Positions 36,906 through 49,600 of a DNA stretch of 64,000 bases are shown here, piece by piece. How positions within the stretch are numbered: position 1 is the stretch's first letter; every line of letters starts with the position of its first letter. The stretch is from Paramacrobiotus metropolitanus (Eukaryota; Tardigrada; Eutardigrada; Parachela; Macrobiotidae): NCBI RefSeq assembly GCF_019649055.1, contig NW_026570262.1, positions 372,001 through 436,000 on the forward strand, written 5' to 3'. Both the position numbers and the translations under genes were made by a program. Under the pieces are notes generated by a model that was not told the origin of the DNA, did not search any database, and saw only the letters and a list, made by a program, of their open reading frames with translations.

Positions 36906-37370
36906 TTAAAAGTTTGACGAAATCTCCGGTTAGAATAATTTATGCGAAAGCGAATCAGTATTGATTTTCCACGTGAACAAGCTGTAACATCCTTAGAACG
37001 GCTATACTCTCAGTCTCTCACTGATGCAAATGACGTAGAATTAACGCGCTATGCGTAGACTGCGCGAATTACATACGTGTTATGACGTATTAGATATCTG
37101 TTCTTATTTAATGCATTTGATCGCTAATTCCATCAGGGATTCTGGTTTCCATCGCTAATTTTTTGCGTTAACATGATCTAAATGAAAAATTCCTTCCAGT
37201 TAACATGAGATGGAACAGTCCCCAAAACACTCTGAGCATTACCACGTTGAATCTCAAGACTTAAACGTTGAAAAAGAAAACAGGTAGAGCGGCTTTCTTC
37301 AATTAAATGTGTGAGGTTGTTGCTATCTGAAAGGTCGTGTGACTCTAGGTTAGAAGGAAGTTCATTCATA

Positions 37371-37400
37371 TCTCGTTCTGTTCTGTTCTGTTCTGTTTGC
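37371..37400. repeat. TTCTG pentanucleotide microsatellite
   Basis: About four to five tandem TTCTG units within the extra segment of the B2-A3 spacer. Confidence 0.7.
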
Positions 37401-38388
37401 GTTGTTTGCTGGGTGATTAAACATTTAGGAAGTTTCTGAGTGCTTCGGTTTCGGTAACTTTCGTTAGGCACGGCAATCCGCTTGTACCTAGCGGAAGTAG
37501 GCAGTTGTACCACTTACGTAGTCCAGAGCATATTCCCATTCCACCGAATGAGTAGGTTTGATCATCTGTGCGGTTATCGCGGTGCGACTTCCGCATAGCA
37601 TGTCAGTATATTATGTATGAGAATGTTCATATTGCTACGCTTGAGTTTCACTTGCTTAATGACGTTTTGTGACAGCTAAAAAATGTGGATATCACATCGG
37701 AGATGGATTAGGTTTTCTTTAGTGTTCAGACAGCATCCTCTTTGCTGTGACCTTTGCCGAGCCCAATCGCTGCAAACAGGAGAGTAAGTTTAAGTTGGGA
37801 CGTTAACCGCTCACTTATGGTTAGTTTGATTGTATTAAGTACGAGCATGCCCTTAAACCTATATAACGTTAAGAGCATAACCATCTTAAGAAATAGCACG
37901 AATCACTAAGAACACAAAACAAACGAAACCCAAAACACAGGAAATAGAAGAAACGTATCAAGTGCACGAAGCACTTGAAGCTCACGTGAAACCTGTGAAA
38001 CATATGTAACCCTTCAAATATATGAAACATTTATGCATTAAGTTCAAATTTACGATACCAAACAAGCAAGGATACACGAAGCAATCAAACAACGAATTAT
38101 CAAGCTCAAAGCCCACAACAAGTCATGAATCACGAAACGTTTACTGTTTCACCGGTTTCCGAATGCTACATCATGTTTCAGTGTTTCCCTAATTCATGCT
38201 TATCGTTTTGTGTTTCATGCCACATACTCGATACGAGATACTTCATGTTAAATGTTTCTGTGATGTAGCAACGCCAGCTGTAGTATGTTCAGCTCTGTTT
38301 TGTGTCGGTCAGTACGGATGTGAGGTCACGACAGTTCCGTCTCTTGAGTCTCTAAAATTCGCGTAACTGTCCAACTCGTCCAATGTTT

Positions 38389-41300
38389 TATGATGGTCGG
38401 AAAACTTTCAACTGGAATAGAACAATTTTTGCTGATTACCGGCGTTTAGGTTTACGTGATCACGAATACGCTGACCTTGACCGGCTCCGAAGTGACCGTT
38501 AGCCCGCTGGTATTGCTCAGACTGAACGCCGAGATTCGCCAGGTCGTGATGGCATCTGGCACTTTACGCTCCAATTCAACATCGCCGTTTGCGCTACCGA
38601 AAACAATATCCATCACTGCATCACAGTAATTATTAGAGCGAGCCACATTAAAATTGCTGACTTACTCGGCCCAAGCGGTCTCGAAGAGGAAACTTTGACG
38701 AAAGTCTCTGCGTGTCTGAGCCGGTTGCTGTAATCCGGAATCAAACGGAGACGCTGGCCCGTCACCTCTTCCATACGATGCCGACGAATACCCCGCATAG
38801 GAATCGTATGAACCTCCTCCACTACCAAATCCGGATCCTTGATTGTATCCAGAATTGGACGAATAGTAATATTGGGCGCTTGGAACGGATGTCGTGGACA
38901 GCTTTGTGTTCGTCAGAAGAAATTGCTGTACCCGCCCAGAATCGATGGCTTTCTGCGATTGGCAAAAATCAGTTATTATTTCTATTCACAGTTCGTTCTG
39001 GGTAAATTCGTTTTGGTGTCTAAAGTGCAAAGTCGCGGTTTACCGTAAAGTAGTCTTCAACGGACTGCATATAACTCAGCTGCATTTTTTGTTGCGGTTT
39101 CGGCTTAGTATCCAACTAAAAAATCCCCAGAATAAGAGACTCGGAAAATCTGGTGTGATTTACTTTTAACAGATACGTACAACATTTTGAGTAATATCGT
39201 TGCCAGATTTCTGCAGCAAAAGGCTTTCGTCCATTGCAAGAAATGCAATGAACGCAGAAGGACTGCTGTGAGCTCGTATGGAGATCTCCGCTCCCGGTTC
39301 CGCATATGGTAAACCGCTCTTTGCTTGTACTGATAGCATGACCTTAATATCAATGTACGTTAGTGCTGTAATGTGTGAATAACGTAAGTGTGCTCCTACA
39401 TTTTTCGTCGTATCGTTGAGAACCGAAAACGCCTTAATATTCCCAACGAGTTCACCGTCACTTGCCACATAGTACGCAATGAGTCGTCCGGATGCACTCA
39501 TCGCAGCGGTAATTGGTACGGATATGTTAATAAATTGACCGGGTCTTAAAATTGAATCACTCCATAAGAAACTTGCATTGGAACTTGAAAGAACCTAAGA
39601 TGATCACAAATGCTATTACTCGCCAGGTGGAACCTTTACTGTAGCCGCTAGATGAAAGTCACCACAGAGTCTGGTGTACGGAAAACATCGCACACGCTGC
39701 TGTAACGTGTGCGCTTTCCGGCATGGGGCAAAAAGCGGCCGGATCTGAAATATGTGCCATTTCATCTAGCGGCTACAGTACTGTTTCGGAAGCTTACCAC
39801 GATGTGAATAGGTTGATCGGTCCGCGTCGTAGTGTTAACAGCAAACTCGGCCACTTTGTCAACCTGAAGATCGTTCGAAACCTGACTGATCTCTAGGAAA
39901 CTGCCGCTCGGAGATTGTTTACCAAAGAGTATTAAGGTTTCCGATGTTCCTTGGTAATACACTATTACCGCCGCTGCAGTCGCGTTCTTTGGAGTCGGCA
40001 AACTGGCACCAATACTCCCATCAACGTCCACTTCCACAAACATTAGACCAGGGAAGGGATGACAGTCGGAACCATCAGAACTAGAGCTGTAGGAGCTGAC
40101 CGGTCCATGGATTCCAAAGCCGGTACTTAGATTCTTTTTGCCGTAACCACCGCCACCGTGACCACCGCCACCGAAACCACCGCCGTTGGTCTCAACACCG
40201 TAAGCACCACCACGATAACTACTATCATAAGCGTCCCAGTGAGGCGGTGGGTATATTTTCCCCCGGCAACGTACAGTGTCCGACGATGATACGCGCTTTG
40301 CGTGACCTTCGAAGTAAAAGAAGCCCATTAATCCAGTTATGGCTTTCTTAGTGCTGGGAGGTGGCGGACGCCCATCCCAATCGGTGATGGTAGCTTTGAG
40401 CGTGTACGGATATCCAGGGATGAACGTCTTTGCGTCGTCCTGGAATCGAATATTGTATGCTTTGGTTTTGGCCGATACTGTTGCGGGAACAGCATTCCAC
40501 TTCTGACCGGTTACGGTTTCCGTGAAATTAACTCGAATGGTTATTTTTGATTCATCCGTGAGATTGGAAAGGAATTGCGCCGGGACGGAAATCGACGCTG
40601 TTCCGTTGTTGTCCTACAATAAGTAGTGATTAAGTACTCAAGCTGTTTCCGCTCTCTGCTGCTTTGCTTTCAACGGCTGAAAAGTTCAACATACCGCAGA
40701 AATTGTCTGGTTCCACATCGGGTCAAATACATCGTAGCGTGCATAACCTTCTTCACGATGCGAGCGAAGTACCCCCACATCGAAAGTGCCCCTGGCAGGT
40801 TGTCCAGATGCATTACTATAAAATTTAATATCCATTTGAAAAGAGGCACTATTTATTAAAATTTTTGAAGTTTGGCAGTTTTCGTACTTAGCCACGACCT
40901 GGAAACGGAAATTTTCCTCCATCCGTGGGACGATGTAGGTCTTTGATGTTATTATTCTGACATCAAACCGCGGCACATCTGACCAAAATTGACACATTTG
41001 TTAAGGGTTATCACTTGACACGTTAAATACTTAATGAATAGAATGTAGTGGAACTACGGTTACCGAATGCTTCAACGGAGAAGTCTTTACTGGCCAACAC
41101 CGTATCCTGGTATTCAACAGGGTCGCAAATACTTTGATCGTGGTCACTGTTACGTTTCTTTATGTCATCATCATTGTAACCGTTACCATCCCAACCACCA
41201 CTGCTTTCATAACTACTCCCGTAGGGTCTGGGAGTGGTGTAGCCCAGGCAATTGGCATTGATCTGCAAGCACAAAAAAGACTTTTTCACATCTGATCACC

Positions 41301-42412
41301 ACGCTTTATCGGTTGATTTAGACCTACGCTCTTGTTTGTGCGGACCACCCGCACTGTCCAACTGCCTAGCAGCGGATCCGACGACAATGGCATTTCCCCA
41401 GAAAAGTATCCGACAACTGTCAAAACAAATTAGTATCATTAGAACTAGATTGTGACATTATTTCTGTTGGATTGTCAAACCTTGGGAGTCATCTGCGTTA
41501 CTGTTCAGTTGCACATTATTGCGTTGAGGATCCTATATAAATACAAAGACGTTTAGAACTCCTGGATGTTTAGAACTTCTGGATGTACTGAATGATTTTA
41601 GAAAAGCAAAAGTTTTACCAGAATCTGCACATTAAAGGGCACGAACACAGGTCGCAGATGGCCGTCCACCGATTCCACCGATACGACTCGGAAGCGCACA
41701 GTGTCGTTAGCCTTGTACAGCGGCTGATCAGTCTGTATGAAAACAACCGGTCTGCGCTTGGTTTTCGCTTTCTTCGTTACTGTCGTGGTCTCGTTGTTTT
41801 CGATTTTAATTGGTGAAAACCCGGTGCGAAACGAGTCCGACGGGTCAGATCCGTTAAGGACAAACACCATAGGTTCCTTAACCATTGCGGAAAGGTCACC
41901 CACCTGATGCAAAACAAAACTCCATAATGGTTCGGTGTAAATGCTCTACTAAATACGGTACATAATCCTGTACTGTAATAATGCATTTAAAATTAATAGT
42001 AATTTGACAACCATTAGATAATGTGCATCTTGCGCTGTTACATAACAACGTAGGCAAAGTTCGTTCTGGTACGCACGTCGATCTCCAGGTGAGCCAGTTT
42101 ATTGGCCTGGATGACGGCCGATGCATTGAATACCAGGAACCGGTCGTCGCCTTTCAATGAAGCGGACGCGTAAAGCAGCATCTCGCCGGAATCGTAGTTA
42201 GAGTAAAGCCCGTACGATGTGGCAGGGGGCCTTCCAATCAGCGCCATATCGATGCGCACTTCCGATGTGGCGTTGAGCACCAGAATGGATACGGGAAACA
42301 AACTGTTAGACCGCGCGCTGTTCAATCCAAACACCACATACTGAATGCCGGTTGCACTGCCGGCTGTTGAAACCCACATCAGAGTTGGGAGAAAAATATG
42401 CAAAAACTGCAT
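38389..42412 (-). CDS. TEP-like protein A3, open but lacking the thioester domain
   Basis: Minus-strand A copy. All junctions keep phase: 42412-42077, 41903-41619, 41532-41481, 41416-41328, 41262-41064, 40978-40888, 40815-40695, 40613-39798, 39594-39400, 39342-39181, 39115-39044, 38952-38666, 38593-38476, and a short last exon 38412-38389 encoding LKVFRPS then TAA. Product ~948 aa: signal peptide (MQFLHIFLPTLMWVSTAG), macroglobulin domains, bait-like Gly/Tyr segment, and the start of the MG7-like domain (VPDAITTWRISAFSLS). The thioester domain and C-terminus are absent. A2 stops at the same place, so the truncation predates their duplication, yet A3 has stayed open over ~2.8 kb of coding sequence. 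Exon 5 has IKKR; the exon-8 site is degraded to KKN. It may be a functional short secreted form or a young pseudogene; expression data would decide. Confidence 0.7.
39639..39778. mobile_element. 140-bp MITE in an A3 intron
   Basis: Perfect 19-bp terminal inverted repeats (CTGTAGCCGCTAGATGAAA at the left, its complement at the right) flanked by TA on both sides, as for Tc1/mariner-type elements. An inner hairpin (GCACACG...CGTGTGC) lies near the middle. The equivalent A1 intron (9127-9188) has no such sequence, giving an empty-site control. It is too short to code for anything. Confidence 0.85.
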
Positions 42413-43617
42413 GATGCCAACCATCGAACCCGGTGGCAAGAGAAAAACGGTTTACCGGCCACAAATTAGGCGAACTGTGTAGTATTACCGCCATGCATCG
42501 ATATGTTATGAAATCGTTGCATGCACGATGTAAATTCAATAACTGCATGAGTCAGAGCGCACTAAAACTAGAACTTGAAACACTGCGCAGTAATATCGAG
42601 CTGAAGCTTCTCTTTGAACAGCCAGAATGACAGCCGGCAAACTTGCACATTACAGTTCAGTTGCATTGTCAGATGCTGGGAACAACCGGCAACCACCGTT
42701 CATCATGGTTTCGGTTTGCGTTAGTTAGAAAGCAGCTGAAAAAGGAAAATTTGCTAGCAAAACCAGGTAAGGTTAATAATCGGTGAGAGCTAACCAATCA
42801 AAACACCGAGTAAAACCGGCGTTCTTCTTTCGTTGATGACTGTCTGTGTAATAACATTCGACACCGGCAATGAACCCGTTAGAAAGCCGGAGGATACGGA
42901 TGTGATGCTCAGATGCGCCGGCTTATGCAGCCTCGCTCGGCCATTGCAAGATCCGCATCTGCGAATAGAATACGACAATTTTTCCGAAGTAATGAATAAA
43001 AAGTGCGCAAAAAAAGTCAAGGGTCTGTTGCTTTTGCGTGTTGCAATATTCGCAATGATTTCTGCGGTTTTCGCAGTTCCGCAAATGGTTGTCCGTTAAC
43101 AAACAAATACATATCTGAGAAGCGGATACGAGCACGGAGCACATGCAAGGATCTGCCGCTGTTCAGAAACATCGGATAGACATGCATCTTCAATCACCAA
43201 AGCTAGAGCAGATTTTTAATGCTTTCCTTGTTACAATAACACCGTAACAGCCCTCGGGCCGATCCTGCTTAGTGCAGTGCCGCATCACGCGTCTTCTTGT
43301 ACTGTACGGGCACGTGTTACAAAGCGCATATAACAAGAAGCAAGAATAAGCCGTACTCAGAATTCGGTTGGCTAAATTGCGCGTCCGTTAACCTGTACCG
43401 GTTTTTGCGACGGTGTAGGTTAGCTTAGCTGCCTATTGCAATCAGCAACAACGGTAGGAGCAGCTTCAAACTTCAAAGCAGGATAGAAACTTTTAAAGCT
43501 TTGTTGACCAGTGCACTCCCGGACCAAAGTTTGAGTAATTGCACCATTTGGAGCAGTGGATTAAGGCAGTGCAGTTTTGGGATTTCTGTTCCGGATTTGT
43601 TTTCTTTAGCTGACACT
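42413..43617. promoter_or_regulatory. A3/B3 bidirectional intergenic region
   Basis: 1.2 kb between the A3 start and the site where the B3 start codon used to be. It shares the GAGAGCTAACCAATCAAAAC stretch with A1/B1 and the 43249-43276 block and GTTACAAAG word with both other pairs. No gene inside. Confidence 0.5.
43249..43276. promoter_or_regulatory. Conserved promoter block, A3/B3
   Basis: Third copy of the AGCCCTCGGGC-x-GATCCTG block, with CTTAGTGCA in place of TTTAGCGCA. It lies about 345 bp upstream of the former B3 start. Confidence 0.45.
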
Positions 43618-43982
43618 AAGCACTGCCGGCTCGTCATTGGGCTATCATTGCTCGCCGGCGCTGCAAATGCGCTGAATTATGTGATTTTCGGCTTGAACAC
43701 TGTACGATCTAACAGTGTATTTCCGGTGTCCATTTTGGCTGTCAACACTACATCCGATGTGCACGTTCACTTGACAATAACCGGTTACTGTCAGTTTTGG
43801 TCACCGTTGAATGTCACGTCCGGCGATCCGTATCGCCGCCCTGGCTGTGATCCCGGGAACAGCAGTTTGTCGTTTGCAACGTCTGCTGTCCTCCACGCCA
43901 ACGTCCTCACGCGGGTCGAGATAAAAGTGCGTAAGGCGAAAACTACTTCTATAAAATTTACATGAAGATCGCAACATACAAG

Positions 43983-44456
43983 CCTGTCGACAAATTGAGC
44001 ATTTGTAAATTCAGCGAGCATTTCAAATTTACTGGCTACGCGTAAATCCACGGCGTGCCGCTCCACACTGCTTAAACACGTAACAAGTGTCTGGGTGGCT
44101 GGTGGCACTTCAGATATTTTAATGAGAATAATCGTAAGTACTTTACCTTTTAACCCGCGGGGGGGATAGAGATTTTGGTTGCTTTTTTAATGTTTAAATT
44201 TTAACTGTGATGTAGTTTGCCCGCGCTTGCCTTTTTTGTTATTTGATGGCTGTTGCCTATTAATACGGTACAAATCGTAACTGTCTGGCGAAATGTGGCT
44301 AAAAACGGTCGCTGCAGTAATGGACAATCTGACTGCCAAGCGCAGTTACGCCGCTTACGCGCTGCGATAACCGCAGTGCAGTGGCCATTATTCAAGCGCC
44401 AACTTCGCGCTAATATCGCTCTACCTGTACCTTTACATGCTCAATTTGTCGACAGG
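43983..44456. mobile_element. Probable MITE in B3 intron 1, 20-bp inverted repeat ends
   Basis: A perfect 20-bp inverted repeat (CCTGTCGACAAATTGAGCAT at 43983-44002 and its complement at 44437-44456) encloses about 430 bp of non-coding DNA. This intron is about 970 bp, against 125 bp in B2. The inverted repeat may be longer but imperfect, and target duplications are not clear. Confidence 0.5.
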
Positions 44457-46567
44457 ATTGCACATGTGCAGATAAGCAGGTTTTGATGCATCTAAGAAAA
44501 TGCATCGAAATGCGCTTTGACTGGAGCGCAGCTATCAGTTGCTGAATGGTCACACCAGCGGTAGAATTTCGTTGTACAGATATAATGCTAATCTGGGGTG
44601 TTAGGGCTCGCACAACATTACTGATTTGCTTTCCATATGTCTGTAGTATATGCAGCAGTGGGCCGGCACAGTGGCACCCTTTTATTAGTTGAATCGAAGG
44701 ACCTTTGCTGCAATCCGGTCAATAACTAACACAGCAATTTAGAAATTTTGATGTATAACAAGAAGTACTGATTGGTCAACGTATAATATGTATCTTATTC
44801 TGCCACACTGTAGGTATTTACGGTTGCACCCAAAGAACATAATAATAGCATCCTTGTAACTGTGGAAATAAAGTAACCGGGCGCTCCTTCCACAGGTAGG
44901 TGACTTCTCGAGTCTTGCAACGCCAGTCGTATGGTTAAACGTCGGTGTTTTCGACCCGTCAGACTGGACAAACTCGTTCACGGGTTATGTGACACCAGTG
45001 GCGTTAGACAACACAACCACAGGAACGAAGAATGCGCCACCGAATCGCAGTGGCGAACCGCTGTTCCAGATACAAATGGACCAGCCATACTATAAAGCCG
45101 AAAATGTGGTGCGATTTCGTGTTTTGACAGTGGAATTTGTGGATGACAAACTACAGCCGCTGTTTATTCCCTTTACCGTTCAAATTTTGGTAGGTTCACG
45201 GTTGACTTTAAGCTTGTGTTGTACATGTGCCGGTAACCATACAGCTTACTGACACTTTTTATTGGCCACAGGATACACAGCGCAATGTGGTGAAGGAGTT
45301 CATTAATGCCAACAATTCCGAAGGTTAGCATCGAAAAAGTTACAAATGTTTCGCCAGAGCTATGACCTAAAAAACTTTAAGCTGCATTATTACAGTAGCG
45401 GGTTATTTTGCTGGAGAGATGCCGCTGTCGTCGGATCCTTTGAACGGCACATGGACGATTCGCGTAGTGAATTCTTCCGTTAATCAAGAAACGGTAAATG
45501 TTTTAGCAATGTTAAAGTTCGCTTTAGAAACTTGCCGAATGCAGCAGACTGTAGAGGGATTACGATGCCGAAACAGATCAGCAAAACGCCGGTTTGACTA
45601 CAGGAAGTTGTTTTCAGTTTACAAATGTTGCTGTAGTAGTTACAAATTTACAGTCGATTCACAGTTTGAGCAGCGATATACAAGTTTACGTAAACAACTC
45701 TGATCCTGGCTGTTGTAGATGACCGAGACACATAACTCGTGTTATTATGCCTACAACTGTGCACAGGAGACGAAGTTCGTTCTAGCCAGCAAAGATTTTT
45801 CCGTTTTGGAATTCGGTAATTAGTAAAGCATAAATCATAGTACAATTAAGTAATTCGAAAGACATTGCTGTATTTACTGGCTCCATAATGTAAATAGTGG
45901 ATCCTGTTGTGACGGACTGATTAATTTTATGTTATAAGTTTGTAACCATGATTACAGTGACTCCAAGATTAGATGTCAGAATTGCTACTAACAAAACCTA
46001 CATCACATCGATTGACAAGGAAATGCAGTTTCAAGTCACGGTGAAGTACGTTCAAAAACCAGTTAAGATTTTTTTCACCGCAACACTGCGTAATATATGA
46101 TCTCGTGTGTGCAGGTACACAACTGGAGAAGCTGTCAACGGGATCTTTGACATTGCCGCGGTTAATAGATTGCATGGCTACAAAACGACAGATACGACAC
46201 TATTACGCAAGTCGATATCGACGGTAACGCCGCTACCTTACTGGGTATTAATACTTAACAAAGTAAATCTTTTTGACGTGTTATCGGAATGGTTGCAGAA
46301 TAACAACGGAACAGTAACTGTTTCTGTTCCATTAAAAGGAGCATTAAACGAGACATTGCCGCATTACTATAACGAGGTGACCATTCAAGCAAATTTTACT
46401 GAATCCGCTACCGGTGTCATGAGAAGCGCCACACCGGTGGTCATACCCGTACTTACTGGACCGTATCATGCTAAATTCGAATCAGATACCGATACGTTTA
46501 TTCCCGGATATCCATACCTACTGAAGGCTTCCATACTCGACAACCACGGACGTCCACCACCTCCCAC

Positions 46568-46653
46568 CGGTCGCAAAGCACACATTATTACATCGGCCAA
46601 TGTCTCCCATCGGTCGCAAAGCACACATTTCCACATCGGCCAATGTCTCGGCT
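46568..46653 (+). repeat. 43-bp tandem duplication in B3 exon 8
   Basis: CGGTCGCAAAGCACACATT occurs at 46568 and again 43 bp later at 46611, with matching following sequence. B2 has one copy. Since 43 is not a multiple of three the reading frame is lost; removing one copy restores an exon of 822 nt, divisible by three. Confidence 0.85.
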
Positions 46654-49600
46654 GGTGTGTGGGAGATTGTTCCACTCCACAGTGATGCGGCCTGCTTGGT
46701 GCAACCATTTTGGGGTCTCAACAGTTATAGCTTCACCGGTTGGAGTTGGCAGGCAGCTGTCTTCGGTCGTCAGCGCCAAAATTGGGGTTTCGGCTTTGGA
46801 ATTAACGCAGAAGGCTTTGGTGGTGGCATCTCGAACAATAATGGCAGAAAGAAGCGCGATCTGGGTCCTTTCGTGCAACACAGTTACAGCGGCTGTCACT
46901 ATCTCCCGACTATCCTAACAGCCGATGTGGCCGCCGATGGGACACTGAATATCAGCATACCAACGTCAAAATCAGCCGATGTCATGAATATTTTGGTTTC
47001 TTACGATTTTCAAACATCACAGAGCAAGACGGTCTTCGCAAAGCAGTCCGTCAGTGGTAGTTTCTTAGATATTTCCCCGGTTTCTGCCGATCTGGTTGCC
47101 GGTGCGGTGGCCGAGTTTGCTATTGCCACATCGACGCGGCTGAACGAGCCTGTTCATATCGTGGTAAGTACCTCAGTCATATTTATACGCCACTCGTTCA
47201 CAGCACTCTGCCCTAGATAAGAAGTCTTTCTCGGTTTTATTTGTGTAGGTATTTTCTAGCTCGAATGCCAGTTTCTTATGGACTGACTCGCTTTCCACGC
47301 CTGGGCAACGGTTACTGTCTACGTGCCGCTTGCGGAGGCGATGGGCCCCGCTGGGCGCCTTATTGCGTATTATGTCAGAGAGGACGGGGAAATCGTTGGC
47401 AGTATCATACCACTGCGAATTAAAATGACCTTTCATTAGAAAAGGTAGATGAAACTTCTTTCCAACAAATAACAATTCCATTAAACATAGATATCTTCCA
47501 AAACGTCCACGTACGTAAGACGCAAAGCATAAGTGTAGGCGTATAAAAAATTTTGAAATAGCCGGACGCACGGTACTTGCTTCCTGGTATCAGAGCAGCA
47601 TTACTTTTAAAATTAAAAGAGCTACGGCAGTCGGGCTTGTGAAGTCAGGATAACCAAACCGAAGTCCCCGTCGTCACCGTATTATTTCCTTAAACAGGTG
47701 ACTCTATCTGTAACATCCAAGAACGGTCAATCATCAGCTCAACCTGGCGAAAAGGTTACCGTGAAAGCAAAGACTGCTCCATTTTCCATGGTCGTCTTTT
47801 TGGCCAGGGAGGACAGACTGTCGTTGCTTAAGCCAGACAACGATATACCTCCTTCCACTGTAAGCCGCTTCGATATCAATAATGATTATTCTCTATTACC
47901 ACATTTGACTACGGATTTCTATGGATTCCAATAATCTATTCGTAGTTTTTTTATGCAGACCGGAAAACCAAAAAGAGAATGGAACACAAAGCCGGTCGGC
48001 TATCGTCGGGTTTCCATGGCCGATAATTTTAATGTACGCATGTATTTTAGGTATTTGTCTACTGCTGGTATCTGTACAAGTACAGTTAGCTGAAATTTTA
48101 TGTATTCTTCTTCAACTAAAATTCAAATAGAGGGTTGCTGTTGCATCTGCAAAATTAGGCACTCCCTAAACAATAAAGCAAATAATTATGGAAAAAAGAC
48201 TGAATTATGTACCCTTTGCAGAAACCAGTTGATTCCAGCAACATGCAATATTTTATTCTGACCAACACCAAAGGTTCCGCGACCGATCCAGATATCGAAA
48301 AGTTATTATGGCCGTACCCTGGATACAGCAGCTGTATTTGTCCCAGAGCAGAAATTCGTTACGGGTTTCGCATCAACAATGATCCTAAAGAGTCGTATTG
48401 CTCATACTACGGTTAAGACGAGCGAGATAAAAGTTCGGATGCCGATGGAACGGAAGCGACATCGTTCTCCGACGATTCCACAACGCTGCTCCCTACGTCG
48501 ACGCGAAAGCCGATTCCACAGAGTTTCCTTTTTGAAACTGCTGTGGCAGAGTGAGTGCACATTTTGTCCTCAAAATTAACGTGTTGATCTTGCATTCCGA
48601 TTATCGTACATAGGGTAACATACCGTACCACTTAAGCGAATTATTCGCACTTCTGTTCTGGAGTTATTTTAATTACGGACACAATTTTAAAATTAAAAAT
48701 GTTTGAAATATCGTTGTTTGCTTACTTACGCGATGTTGGCTCACTAGCGCAAACGGGGATGTCGTTGTGGAGCGCAGAGTGCCCGATACACTGACAACAT
48801 GGCATATCTGGGCGTTTAGCTTGAACAAGACTGGCGGATTAAATGCGTCGACACCTGCCAAGGTTGACAGAAAAACTAATAATATTATCAATTTTAACCA
48901 GTACCGCCAAACATGATTAAACTGCCTGCTTTGATGTTTCAGCTTAAGGTTTTCCAACCATTACTTGCCTCTCTGGATCTACCGTACAGCGTTATCCACA
49001 ACGAAAATTTCACCGCCGAAGTCGTCATTTCTAACTTTATGCCGCAGAAGCAAGATGTGGCAGTCAATTTATCCATTCGCAGTCCGGATAACACAATGAT
49101 GACCTTTACAAAGAGCATCATTTCCAAGCCGAATGATAGGATAACGGCGGCATTTAAGATCATCCCGGAGCAAATTGGTGACTGGGAACTCGCGGTCACA
49201 GTTAAATCTGCACTCGCCTCATATCACCTGAACAAAACTTTGCTCGTCAAACCAGGAGGCGTCACGCAGTTCTACAGCCAGCCAATCCTGATCGATCTCA
49301 ACAAATCCAATACATTTAATACGGTCATCCAGTTACCGATGGATCCAGCTGATAGGGTCACAGGGTCCGAGAAAGTAATAGTTGACGTTGTCGGTGACAT
49401 TCTCGGCGTCTCCCTCCATAATCTGGATAAACTGATTAGGTTGCCGACTGGAGGCGGCGAGCCGAACATGGCGATAGTAGCGTCCAGCGTTGCAGTGCTC
49501 AAATATCTGAGAAATACGAATAAAACATCACATCAAAAGGAGAAGAACTTGGCAAGCAACATTCAGTTGGGTTATCAACAAGCGCTGACGTATCTCCGCA

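Larger units (their letters stand above)
35471..38388. other. Spacer between B2 and A3 with insertions
   Basis: No gene. Compared with the 1.2-kb B1-A2 spacer it carries the inverted-repeat element at 35963-36905 and about 550 bp of extra sequence around 37030-37610, which has no recognisable content beyond a short TTCTG array. The remainder aligns with the shorter spacer. Confidence 0.6.
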
